From NCBI GenBank assembly GCA_000697355.1, contig JNEN01000885.1, positions 1 to 64,000 of the forward strand: a stretch of DNA of 64,000 nucleotides, written 5' to 3'. Position numbers and translations under genes: made by a program. Positions 1 through 8,864 of the stretch are shown one piece after another. This DNA is from Syncephalastrum monosporum B8922. Lineage: Eukaryota > Mucoromycota > Mucoromycetes > Mucorales > Syncephalastraceae. The notes under the pieces were generated by a model. That model had not been told where the DNA came from, did not search any database, and saw only the letters and a list, made by a program, of their open reading frames with translations. Positions within the stretch are counted from its first letter, which is position 1; each line of letters begins with the position of its first letter.

Positions 1-600
1 AGAAAAGAAATTGGGCTATTTATACTATTTTTGAGGGTTTTCTACTGGTGTTATGGTTATGGGGGAAGTGATAAAAAATATATCAAAAGGTCAGTTAAGT
101 GATAAAAAGAAAAAGAGAATATCAGTTAGCTGTTGAAAAGAGGAAGAAAATACCAGGTAAGTGATAAGGGGAAAAGGAAAATACCAGGTAAGTGGTGAAA
201 AGAAAAAGAATATGCCAGGTAAGTTGTGATGGGGAAAAGAAATTGTCAAGTAGGTGGTGAAAGGGAAAGGGAAATGCCAGGTAAGTGATGAAAGGGAAAA
301 GAGAATATCACTTAAGTGGTGAAAAGGAAAAAGAAAAAGAGAATATCAGTTAGCTGTTGAAAAGAGGAAGAAAATACCAGGTAAGTGATAAGGGGAAAAG
401 GAAAATACCAGGTAAGTGGTGAAAAGAAAAAGAATATGCCAGGTAAGTTGTGATGGGGAAAAGAAATTGTCAAGTAGGTGGTGAAAGGGAAAGGGAAATG
501 CCAGGTAAGTGATGAAAGGGAAAAGAGAATATCACTTAAGTGGTGAAAAGGAAAAAGAAATATCACTTAAGTGATGAAAAGAAAAAGAAAATGTCACTTC
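1..600. repeat. 224-bp tandem repeat with internal short units rich in CAGGTAAGT
   Basis: Two nearly identical 224-bp units run from about 121 to 344 and from 345 to 568, with partial units on each side. Each unit is itself built from degenerate modules of roughly 30-35 bp of the form ATNCCAGGTAAGTGRTGAAAAGGAAAAGA. The exact 9-mer CAGGTAAGT, which equals the 5' splice-site consensus, occurs four times per unit (first unit 154, 185, 216, 278; second unit 378, 409, 440, 502). The plus strand is purine-rich. No coding signal is credible here. The repeat continues past the left window edge, so its full length is unknown. Confidence 0.9.
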
Positions 601-655
601 TCGAAAAGGAAGGCGAGTTCCCAAAAGGGAAGGTGGGGTAACCCTTTGAGATTGA

Positions 656-1860
656 GCAATCTCACAACGCAGCATCCAAAAAGAATCGAAAAAGGTTGGA
701 TGCTTGGCGCGTTTGACGGTCCGTTGCTATCCGGAAAACCCATCTGAGGTATTTTTCAAGTACGAGCACGATCACACGGGGCACATTCCTGGCAGCACCG
801 AAGACGTGCAATACTTGCCCAAGTCGAAAGGGCTGCGTGCTGAGATTATGCAGCACATCGCGAATGGATACTTGCCGCGCGATATCAGTACAGCTTTACA
901 GCATAAATACAATAGCGCCGGGCCCAACAAGCGCGAGTCGTATATCATGACAACAGATATCTATAATATCTACTATCATTATCGCGTTCAGAAATTTTGC
1001 AAAGATAAGGATGACTTTGTTTCTGTTGGACTTTGGCTTACGAACCTTTCCTCGCGCGCGTACTCGACATGGCAGTATACCGATACTCTTGACGAGCAAT
1101 GCTTCACGTTCGGCTTTGCTTCGCAGTGGCAGTTGGCCTTGCTTCAGAAAGCAAAATTTCTGCCTCTTGATGCCACCCACAACATCTGTATGTACGATCG
1201 AGGTATTTTATATACTATTGTTATCCGACATCCGGTTGCTGGTCGCGGTGTTCCTGTAGCATACCTCATCACCAATGACCACAGCACAAGACCTCTTGCC
1301 GCATGGTTTAGCTCTTTGAAAGAGCAAAACGTTCACCCGGCCCGCATCACCATCGATTGCAGCCTACCCGAAGATAATGCCATCCAGGCTGTTTGGGGCG
1401 ACGATACAACTGTTCAATTCTGCACATGGCACGTCATGCGTGCTTGGCAACAAAACATTCGGACTAAAGTCACGGCATCCCATCGCAACAGAGATGAGCG
1501 CGTGATCTCCTATAAACACGAAATACGGGAAGCACTTAAGGAGATAATGTACGAAAAAAACGTGCATTCATTTCACGAGAAGCTGACGGAATTCAAAGAC
1601 AAATGGAGCGACACCCAGCCCGATTTCTGTCAATACTTCGACCAGCAATGGGTCGATAACGACAGATACAAAAAATGGGCGGCTTGCTATCAACCGAACG
1701 TCTACAGCAATATGGAGACCAACAATTACGTTGAGTCATGGCATAATCAGCTAAAGACTGTCTATCTGAGGCGCCGCCGTCAACACCGCCTTGACATTTT
1801 TTTGGGCATAATGACCACAGCCATTGAATTTGATATCAAAAACCAAATTCGACGGTTGAC
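656..1860 (+). pseudogene. Mutator-like (MULE) transposase, truncated at its 3' side
   Basis: The open frame runs from 656 and reads as a MULE transposase, the enzyme that cuts and reinserts Mutator-family DNA transposons. Counting from the TTG at 704, a DATH motif carries the first acidic residue (D156), a second D lies in ITIDCS (D218), a C-x2-H pair follows (C240/H243, FCTWH) and the last acidic residue is in NYVESWHNQ (E344). This is the MULE DDE order. The N-terminal part (LARLTVRC then HDHTGH) looks like the end of a FAR1/FLYWCH-type zinc domain, so the start is probably missing or in an upstream exon. Near 1834-1864 the sequence runs directly into a DIRS reverse transcriptase in another frame, so the transposase lacks its C-terminal tail. 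It is probably a dead copy. Confidence 0.8.
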
Positions 1861-3375
1861 TTTCTCACGTCGATCGACTTGAAGGATGCGTTCCACCACG
1901 TCCCGGTGCATCCCTCGTCTCGGCGTTTTCTGCGCTTTCAGTGGCAGGGACAGCTCTACCAATACCGCGTCCTCCCGTTTGGCCTGTCTCTGTCTCCGTG
2001 GGTCTTCACCAAGGTCCTCAAGCCTGTCCTCAGGTGGGCTCGTCGTCGGGGCATCCGACTGACAGCCTACTTGGACGACTTGTTGGTGATGGCACCTTCC
2101 CACGCGCAATCCGTCCAACAAACCCAACTCGTGCTCAAGAAGCTGGAGTCTCTCGGTTGGATCATCAACCATGCCAAGTCGTCTCTCACTCCCTCGCAAC
2201 GCATCGAGCACCTGGGTCTCCGTTTGGACTCGACCTCCATGTCAATCTCGGTTCCTGGCAAGAAAGTGCGCGCTATTCGTCGCCTCGCCCACCATCTCCT
2301 CTACCAGTCCTCGACCTCATGGACGAAATTGACATCCTTTGTGGGCACCGCCCTAGCGACTCAGCTGGGCAACGCTCAGGCACGTTTCCGGACACGTCAC
2401 CTCCTGCACCAGATCAATTCCTGGCGGCATCGACCCTCCCGTCACGCTTGCCCTATCACCCCTTCGATGAAGGGCGAGCTGACATGGTGGGTCTCCCAGA
2501 TGCAACGCTGGAATGGGCGTCAGGTGATCCCGCCACCACCGACCCAGCAGCTGTTCACAGATGCTTCCGACACCGGTTGGGGCATGGTCCTGGACCATCG
2601 CTTTCTGCACGACCGCTGGCTCCCGTCCGAACGGCCCCTCCACATCAACATGAAGGAGTTGCTTGTGGTTTGGAAGGCACTTCACCTTCTTCCTCCTCCC
2701 CCCGGCTCGCATTTGCAAGTCTGCCTCGACAACGTGTCCGCCAAGGCCTACCTGGACAAGTTCGGCGGCACTCGATCGGCTCCCCTCAATGCCTTGGCTA
2801 TGCGCATTTGGCAACATTGCTTCCGCCACCGGATCACCCTGACCACCTTGTTCGTACCATCTCGCTTCAACCCCGCCGATGCTCCTTCGCGGGCGATGAT
2901 CAAAGAAGTCGAGTGGTCGCTTCCTCGCTCGGTGTTTGCTCACCTCGATCTCCTGTGGGGTCCGCATCATGTGGACATGTTTGCCAGCGCTGCGACGGCC
3001 CTCTTACCGCATTACGTCGCCCGTCTCGCCGACCCGAAGGCGCTTTGGGTGAACGCCTTCTCTCGCCCGTGGCACCCCCTCTCTCATCTTCGCCTGCTGC
3101 TTGTCCCACCGTGGAATCTGATCGATGCGGTTCTTCACCGTCTGCGCCTGCACCCGCAGCCAGCGACGTTGATCACTCCCAACTGGCCCTCAGCTCCTTG
3201 GTTCCCGAGCCTCCTTCAGCTCTGCTTGGTTCCCCCCCTGCCTCTTCCCGCCGACGACGACGACGCTCATCCTCTGGCTCAGCACACAACGCTGTTAGCC
3301 TGGAACATGGGTCCAAACGTCGCCGCGCCAACAACAACAACGCCATCGTCTCTCGGCCTGCCGAAGCTCGTCTGA
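1834..3375 (+). CDS. DIRS-type retrotransposon reverse transcriptase / RNase H (5'-truncated)
   Basis: The frame is open from 1834 and recognisable from the RT palm motif SIDLKDAF at about 1870. The catalytic YLDD box is at 2068-2079. RNase H follows, with TDASDTGWG and HINMKEL carrying the catalytic acidic residues. The C-terminal part has the VDMFAS and VPPWNL motifs typical of DIRS polyproteins. The product would copy element RNA into DNA. The RT fingers and the whole Gag-like ORF and left terminus are missing because the frame abuts a Mutator-like transposase. The 3' end overlaps the recombinase frame, as DIRS ORFs do. Codon use is strongly C-ending, unlike the AT-rich surroundings. RT and RNase H themselves have no stops or frameshifts. 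Confidence 0.88.
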   Translation, partial: YQKPNSTVDFLTSIDLKDAFHHVPVHPSSRRFLRFQWQGQLYQYRVLPFGLSLSPWVFTKVLKPVLRWARRRGIRLTAYLDDLLVMAPSHAQSVQQTQLVLKKLESLGWIINHAKSSLTPSQRIEHLGLRLDSTSMSISVPGKKVRAIRRLAHHLLYQSSTSWTKLTSFVGTALATQLGNAQARFRTRHLLHQINSWRHRPSRHACPITPSMKGELTWWVSQMQRWNGRQVIPPPPTQQLFTDASDTGWGMVLDHRFLHDRWLPSERPLHINMKELLVVWKALHLLPPPPGSHLQVCLDNVSAKAYLDKFGGTRSAPLNALAMRIWQHCFRHRITLTTLFVPSRFNPADAPSRAMIKEVEWSLPRSVFAHLDLLWGPHHVDMFASAATALLPHYVARLADPKALWVNAFSRPWHPLSHLRLLLVPPWNLIDAVLHRLRLHPQPATLITPNWPSAPWFPSLLQLCLVPPLPLPADDDDAHPLAQHTTLLAWNMGPNVAAPTTTTPSSLGLPKLV

Positions 3376-4364
3376 CAGCTCTCCAGCCCGTCATTGGTGA
3401 CCGACTCACTCGGCGCCTCCGCACCATTCGCCTCGATTTCGAAGCCTGGTCGCTCCAACACGAAGTTGACCCCGATGCGCCTACGGCCGCGGATGTCATC
3501 GGCTTCGTCGAGGACGCTGCCGAGGATCGAGACTGGATTCCGTCTACGTGTCGCGCTGTCCTCAGCCAAGTCTGCCGTGTTTTGTCTGTCCCTGTCCGCA
3601 CCTCCATCCAGCAGGACCCTCAGTACCTCGAGTACCACCGCACCTCCCGCTTGGCCACGGTTCGTCCGCTGAAGGATGGCACTTACGATCTGCAACCGAT
3701 CTTTGCTCTGCTTCGCGAGTGGGGCCCCAACGACCGTCTTCCCCTCTCCAAACTTTCGCGCAAGACTGCCTGGCTCTTGGCCACCGTTGGTTTTCTTCGC
3801 CCTTCCGATCTCGCCCGTGTCGACATCTCCCAGTGTACGGATTCGGACACTCCCGACGGGTTCCTTCGCCTCGCGATCGATGCCCCGAAGGAGAAGCGCC
3901 AAGGTTCCCGCTACGTCCGTTCCGTCACGTTCAACATGCACGACGATCCCCTTCTCTGTCCCGTCCGCGCATTCCGCGCCTACCGTAAGGCCACCGGCTT
4001 CTCTTCCGCTTCCTGTCCCCATCCTGTTGTCGCCGGCCGTCGCATCACGCCCTTGTTCCGCATGGTCATAGACCACGACCGCCCCGTCACCGCTGACACC
4101 ATTCGGGTGTATATTTGTGACGTTATGCGCCACATTGACCGCGATCCCCCCTCCCTCGCCATCCCCAAGGCTCGTGCTCTTGGCGCCACTTTGGCCGCTC
4201 AGGCTGGTACCCCCATCGCCGACATCGTCGCCCGCGGCGCATGGTCGTCTCAAGAGATGTTTGACCATTTTTACCGCATTTCGTCTGCGACGCACACCGA
4301 CTTCACCAGTTCCACTCTGAATGACCCAATAAGTAAGCAGACCTCGAAGTGTAATATCATGTGA
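3165..4364 (+). CDS. DIRS-type tyrosine recombinase
   Basis: This frame encodes the site-specific recombinase that inserts circular DIRS DNA; DIRS elements use it in place of an integrase. A Ser/Arg-rich stretch is followed by the core-binding part and then the catalytic part. The visible motifs are FLRPSDL (first catalytic Arg), the APKEKR lysine region, the ARALGATLAA segment (second Arg region), a GAWSS tryptophan motif and the terminal FYR with the nucleophilic Tyr at 4272-4274. The frame is technically open from 1941, but everything before about 3165 is the shadow of the RT frame. The true start is not visible and may depend on overlap translation. The C-terminal 17 codons run into the element's terminal repeat at 4325. 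Confidence 0.88.
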   Translation, partial: DVDHSQLALSSLVPEPPSALLGSPPASSRRRRRRSSSGSAHNAVSLEHGSKRRRANNNNAIVSRPAEARLTALQPVIGDRLTRRLRTIRLDFEAWSLQHEVDPDAPTAADVIGFVEDAAEDRDWIPSTCRAVLSQVCRVLSVPVRTSIQQDPQYLEYHRTSRLATVRPLKDGTYDLQPIFALLREWGPNDRLPLSKLSRKTAWLLATVGFLRPSDLARVDISQCTDSDTPDGFLRLAIDAPKEKRQGSRYVRSVTFNMHDDPLLCPVRAFRAYRKATGFSSASCPHPVVAGRRITPLFRMVIDHDRPVTADTIRVYICDVMRHIDRDPPSLAIPKARALGATLAAQAGTPIADIVARGAWSSQEMFDHFYRISSATHTDFTSSTLNDPISKQTSKCNIM

Positions 4365-4602
4365 CGTCCTAGCGTAGCGCTGGACTCACTTATTACACGA
4401 GAGGTCTGCTACGGTCTTTCACCCACCCGCCCGCCTGCTTTCTGCTCTGTTCGCTCTCTTTCAAAGATGTAGTAATAGATTAGCTGTCAAAAACTTTTTA
4501 TCTTCGCAATTAAAACGGAGAACTTAGGAAACCCCAATAAGTAAGCAGACCTCTCGTGTAATTAAGTGAGTCCAGCGCTACACTAGGACGTCACATGATA
4601 TT
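4325..4602. repeat. DIRS right end: direct and inverted terminal repeats
   Basis: The 21-mer CCCAATAAGTAAGCAGACCTC occurs at 4325-4345 and again at 4533-4553. In addition, 4353-4410 is the reverse complement of 4545-4602 over 58 bp, with one substitution and one inserted base. The inverted arms are about 135 bp apart, and the spacer contains the last part of the element (ACCCACCCGCCC, then an AT-rich stretch). This split inverted arrangement beside the recombinase gene matches the internal complementary region plus right inverted terminal repeat of DIRS elements. The left terminal repeat is absent, consistent with 5' truncation. Confidence 0.8.
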
Positions 4603-4642
4603 TTACGGTGAAGATGTAGTTCAATAAAATCCATTGATTTAT

Positions 4643-6380
4643 TCAATTGTAGAAAGTCTTGATGACATCTTCAATTTTTTTCTCGTTTTCACGTTTGCAG
4701 CCAACAACATTTGCCAAATCTACTAACTGACTGTTTAAAGCCGCGTTGCCAATAATCCCGATGCATTGCTGGTCATCAAATAAGCCTTGAATATTATTAA
4801 GAATTGATCCAACCTGAGAATCGTTCTTTGCCTTGAGGATGATTTGCTCCAGTGCCTTTGAATTCAGTGTGGCTTCACTCCCGTGATCGATAACTTGCGT
4901 GGCTATTTCTCTGAATAGTAGCGATCCAACTTTTTCTTGGGACATTGATACATGATTTGATTCTTGATCTGACATAGTCCAAATGGTTACAGGTTGAACC
5001 GCGAGGCGAGATGCAAAGTCGGACGATGACCGGCACATGGTGTAGGTGGAGAGACAATTGAATTTGCTGCGCACTTGTCGCAGCAGGTAGAGGGATGGCA
5101 TTGCCTGGGATCGACTGATGGTGGGGTTTGGTAGCATACGTCTGGCAAGTTCGATCGAGTGACTGTCGAGAAACACACGGGTATTTTCAGATGGTGCAAA
5201 GTGTGAAGTGGTTGGCCCAAGATTCACTGATACACTGTCGAGTCTGAGGCTAGCTGTCACGAGAAAATTACACGTACGCGTACCAAGGACAAGCTTCTGC
5301 CCATCTGGTGAGCGAAGGAGGCAAATAGATAAGTATCCATAGCGACCAGAGACAGAAGGAAAAGAAGAAGGGGAGCCAAACAATCTTCTTTCATGGTGGG
5401 CGTCCAGAAGTGTATCTCGGGAGTAAAGTTCGATGGTGTTGAGAATGATAATTGTTCCTTCCTCAACCAAGATCGCACCAGCCAACAGTTGGGACGTACA
5501 ATAGCGCAACTGAGGATATTGTAACCAATCCTGATTAAGGATGTCGCACATTTCATCTGACAATTCTTCGTGGTTGGTTTTTGAGAGAGTCGTTGAAATT
5601 TTGCTGGAAAAAAATAAAGAGAAGTTCAGCAATCCATTTTGATAAAACCAAATATTCTCTACCTCGTATTCTTGATATGCTGAATGACATGATCATAATC
5701 GCCAGTCATCCCTGGTGCCATTGTGGTATTATCATCATCGGTTGGACTGTTCCAAACACCAGTTGTAGATTTTCTGTGTAGCAATGTTGAGGCAGTTGTT
5801 GCTGATGTAAGCACTCCATGTTGCTTTTGTTCATGCTCGTAAACTAAAGGGATCCACCTGCCTACTTTCGCAAGCATGATTTTGTCTTCCTGAGTTGCTT
5901 GATCCGCAGTCAGACTATCGCTCGATGCTAAGACAGTTTGACGGTATGTGAGATGAGAGGCTTTCGGCGTTTTCGTCGATAAGGATAAGGGCGGTGGAGG
6001 GGTGTGAACAACTTTTTCATTGATTTCAACGTCTTGATCGCGTGAGCCTATGAATTCACCAATAACTGTGTTCTGCGGCTGTTTTCTCTTTCTTGTCCAG
6101 TTGGCATCCAATCCATGGCTCTTAAGATGTTCAACGAACCAGCGAGTCGTTCCAACATTCTTGTCACAAACCGGACAAGCGAAACCTTTGTCGCTTCTTT
6201 GCACAGATGTTCGTCCTATGTGAAAAAGAGGAGCAGTGTGAGAATGCAGGAAAACTAAATGATGGGAAATAACAAACCTTCACCGTAAAATACTTCATTC
6301 ACATGGTAATCACGTTTATGGTTTTTCAAGGTATCCACGCTAGGATATGATTCATCACATTCATCGCATTTGTGGGACAT
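4643..6380 (-). CDS. C2H2 zinc-finger protein of unknown function
   Basis: This is a predicted three-exon gene: 6380-6278, 6215-5663 and 5603-4643, with introns of 62 and 59 nt and consistent phases. The start ATG is at 6378-6380. Exon 1 encodes one canonical finger (C-x2-C-x12-H-x4-H). Exon 2 opens with a second one (FACPVCDKN, then H-x3-H), followed by a basic patch (TRKRKQ) that could serve nuclear import. The remaining 400 or so residues match no family I recognise. The protein of about 538 aa would bind nucleic acid through its fingers; anything beyond that is unknown. The gene starts 47 bp from the end of the large satellite, which therefore occupies its promoter, and it stops about 40 bp from the DIRS right end. 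A transposon-borne origin is possible. Confidence 0.6.
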
Positions 6381-6426
6381 TTTTGAAAGGGATTGTCAAG
6401 AAAACAAAGACGAAGACAAAAAAAAT

Positions 6427-8346
6427 GAGTGTCGGTTTTCGAGTGTCGGTTTTTTGCCAGGCGCCAAAGAGTTGAGTGTCGGTTTTGGGCACGCAGGCGT
6501 TGAGTGTCGAGTGTCGGTTTTTTGCAGGCAGGCGTAGAGTGTCGAGTGTCGGTTTTTTGCCAGGCGCCAAAGAGTTGAGTGTCGGTTTTGGGCACGCAGG
6601 CGTTGAGTGTCGAGTGTCGGTTTTCTGCAGGCAGGCGTAGAGTGTCGAGTGTCGGTTTTTTTGCAGGGTGTCGGTTTTCGAGTGTCGGTTTTTTGCAGGC
6701 GCCAAAGAGTTGAGTGTCGGTTTTGGGCAGGCGGGCGTTGAGTGTCGAGTGTCGGTTTTTTGCAGGCGCCAAAGAGTTGAGTGTCGGTTTTGGGCACGCA
6801 GGCGTTGAGTGTCGAGTGTCGGTTTTCTGCAGGCAGGCGTAGAGTGTCGAGTGTCGGTTTTTTTGCAGGGTGTCGGTTTTCGAGTGTCGGTTTTTTGCCA
6901 GGCGCCAAAGAGTTGAGTGTCGGTTTTGGGCACGCAGGCGTTGAGTGTCGAGTGTCGGTTTTCTGCAGGCAGGCGTAGAGTGTCGAGTGTCGGTTTTTTT
7001 GCAGGGTGTCGGTTTTCGAGTGTCGGTTTTTTGCCAGGCGCCAAAGAGTTGAGTGTCGGTTTTGGGCACGCAGGCGTTGAGTGTCGAGTGTCGGTTTTCT
7101 GCAGGCAGGCGTAGAGTGCCGAGTGTCGGTTTTTTTGCAGGGTGTCGGTTTTCGAGTGTCGGTTTTTTGCCAGGCGCCAAAGAGTTGAGTGTCGGTTTTG
7201 GGCACGCAGGCGTTGAGTGTCGAGTGTCGGGTTTCTGCAGGCAGGCGTAGAGTGTCGAGTGTCGGTTTTTAGGCAGGCGTAGAGTGTCGAGTGTCGGTTT
7301 TTTGCCAGGCGCCAAAGAGTTGAGTGTCGGTTTTGGGCACGCAGGCGTAGAGTGTCGAGTGTCGGTTTTCTTGCAGGGTGTCGGTTTTCGAGTGTCGGTT
7401 TTTTGCCAGGCGCCAAAGAGTTGAGTGTCGGTTTTGGGCACGCAGGCGTTGAGTGTCGAGTGTCGGTTTTCTGCAGGCAGGCGTAGAGTGTCGAGTGTCG
7501 GTTTTTTGCCAGGCGCCAAAGAGTTGAGTGTCGGTTTTGGGCACGCAGGCGTTGAGTGTCGAGTGTCGGTTTTCTGCAGGCAGGCGTAGAGTGTCGAGTG
7601 TCGGTTTTTTTGCAGGGTGTCGGTTTTCGAGTGTCGGTTTTTTGCCAGGCGCCAAAGAGTTGAGTGTCGGTTTTGGGCACGCAGGCGTTGAGTGTCGAGT
7701 GTCGGGTTTTTGCAGGCAGGCGTAGAGTGTCGAGTGTCGGTTTTTTGCCAGGCGCCAAAGAGTTGAGTGTCGGTTCTTTTGCAGGGTGTCGGTTTTCGAG
7801 TGTCGGTTTTTTGCAGGCGCCAAAGAGTTGAGTGTCGGTTTTGGGCACGCAGGCGTTGAGTGTCGAGTGTCGGTTTTTTTGCAGGGTGTCGGTTTTCGAG
7901 TGTCGGTTTTTTGCCAGGCGCCAAAGAGTTGAGTGTCGGTTTTGGGCACGCAGGCGTTGAGTGTCGAGTGTCGGTTTTTTTGCAGGCAGGCGTTGAGTGT
8001 CGAGTGTCGATTTTTTGCAGGCAGGCGTAGAGTGTCGAGTGTCGGTTTTTTTGCAGGGTGTCGGTTTTCGAGTGTCGGTTTTTTGCAGGCGCCCCAGAGT
8101 TGAGTGTCGGTTTTGGGCAGGCGGGCGTTGAGTGTCGAGTGTCGGTTTTTTTGCAGGGTGTCGGTTTTCGAGTGTCGGTTTTTTGCCAGGCGCCAAAGAG
8201 CTGAGTGTCGGTTTTGGGCAAGCAGGCGTTGAGTGTCGAGTGTCGGTTTTCTGCAGGCAGGCGTAGAGTGTCGAGTGTCGGTTTTTTTGCACGCAGGCGT
8301 AGAGTGTCGAGTGAGTGTCGAGTGAGTGTCGAGTGAGTGTCGGTTT
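6427..8346. repeat. 1.9-kb GTGTCG satellite with 136-bp higher-order unit
   Basis: The whole stretch is built from a GAGTGTCGGTTTT core joined by three linkers: GCCAGGCGCCAAAGAGTT, GGGCACGCAGGCGTT and GCAGGCAGGCGTA. These combine into a 136-bp higher-order unit, repeated with almost no divergence at 6781, 6917 and 7053 and again around 7528, with about seven GTGTCG cores per unit. The right edge decays into GTGTCGAGTGA repeats. All three minus-strand frames are stop-free only because TTA, CTA and TCA are nearly absent from the plus strand, so no protein is inferred. The low divergence implies recent unequal exchange or amplification. Confidence 0.95.
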
Positions 8347-8468
8347 TTCGTTGCATTTTTCTTTTTTTTGTTCACATCGCCACTTTCTTCATCTCAGTTA
8401 CATGACCTATAGTAAAATGAATTAAAATTATTCCTTACCTGATTCTTATCGCTGTATTAATGTGAGCA

Positions 8469-8864
8469 TTACATGGACTCTTTGTTTCGACATTTATCCC
8501 AACACTTGTAAGAATGCGAAACAAAACCTTTGAAGCTTTCTTTTTCCACGCTGTTGCAGGCTTCTGTAATTCTCTTTGATAAAGTACCTTCTTGCAAAAA
8601 CCTATGGCGTTTCACTTTGCTCTTTGCCACTGCCCAGAACTGTTCTATAGGATTAAGTTCAGGAGAGTAAGCAGGAAGATACACACATTTATATCCTCGA
8701 TACTCAATGTACTTCTTTATGTTTTCATGCGTGTGAATGGGTGCATTATCCATGACGATATAGCGACCTTTCATATGTGGATATTTGTCCATTTCATCGA
8801 GAGTCGCTTTTAAGAAACTAGGTGTCCGGTATGGTGGCAAATCTCCGTTAAAACATGGCTTCAC
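8469..8864 (-). pseudogene. Tc1/mariner-like (DDE_3) transposase fragment
   Basis: The frame encodes the C-terminal catalytic part of an IS630/Tc1/mariner-superfamily transposase. It shows the second catalytic Asp in VMDNAPIH and the Glu in SPELNPIEQFW, 34 residues apart (DD34E spacing, as in Tc1). The first catalytic Asp and the helix-turn-helix region are missing. Upstream of about 8845 the family similarity stops, and the flank 8865-9120 encodes nothing similar. No terminal inverted repeats are evident on either side. It is therefore a truncated, immobile copy, about 120 bp from the satellite. Confidence 0.85.

Noticed and set aside
1941..3164. First half of the 807-codon plus frame over the DIRS RT
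   Set aside because: It is the out-of-frame shadow of the RT/RNase H frame. Only the part after about 3165 shows recombinase motifs.
3279..4295. 338-codon antisense frame over the recombinase
   Set aside because: C-ending codon bias on the plus strand removes antisense stops; the protein has no known domain.
6326..8375. Three overlapping minus-strand open frames of 368-676 codons across the satellite
   Set aside because: All three frames are open at once, purely because the repeat lacks TTA, CTA and TCA on the plus strand. The translations are the same repeat words in rotated frames.
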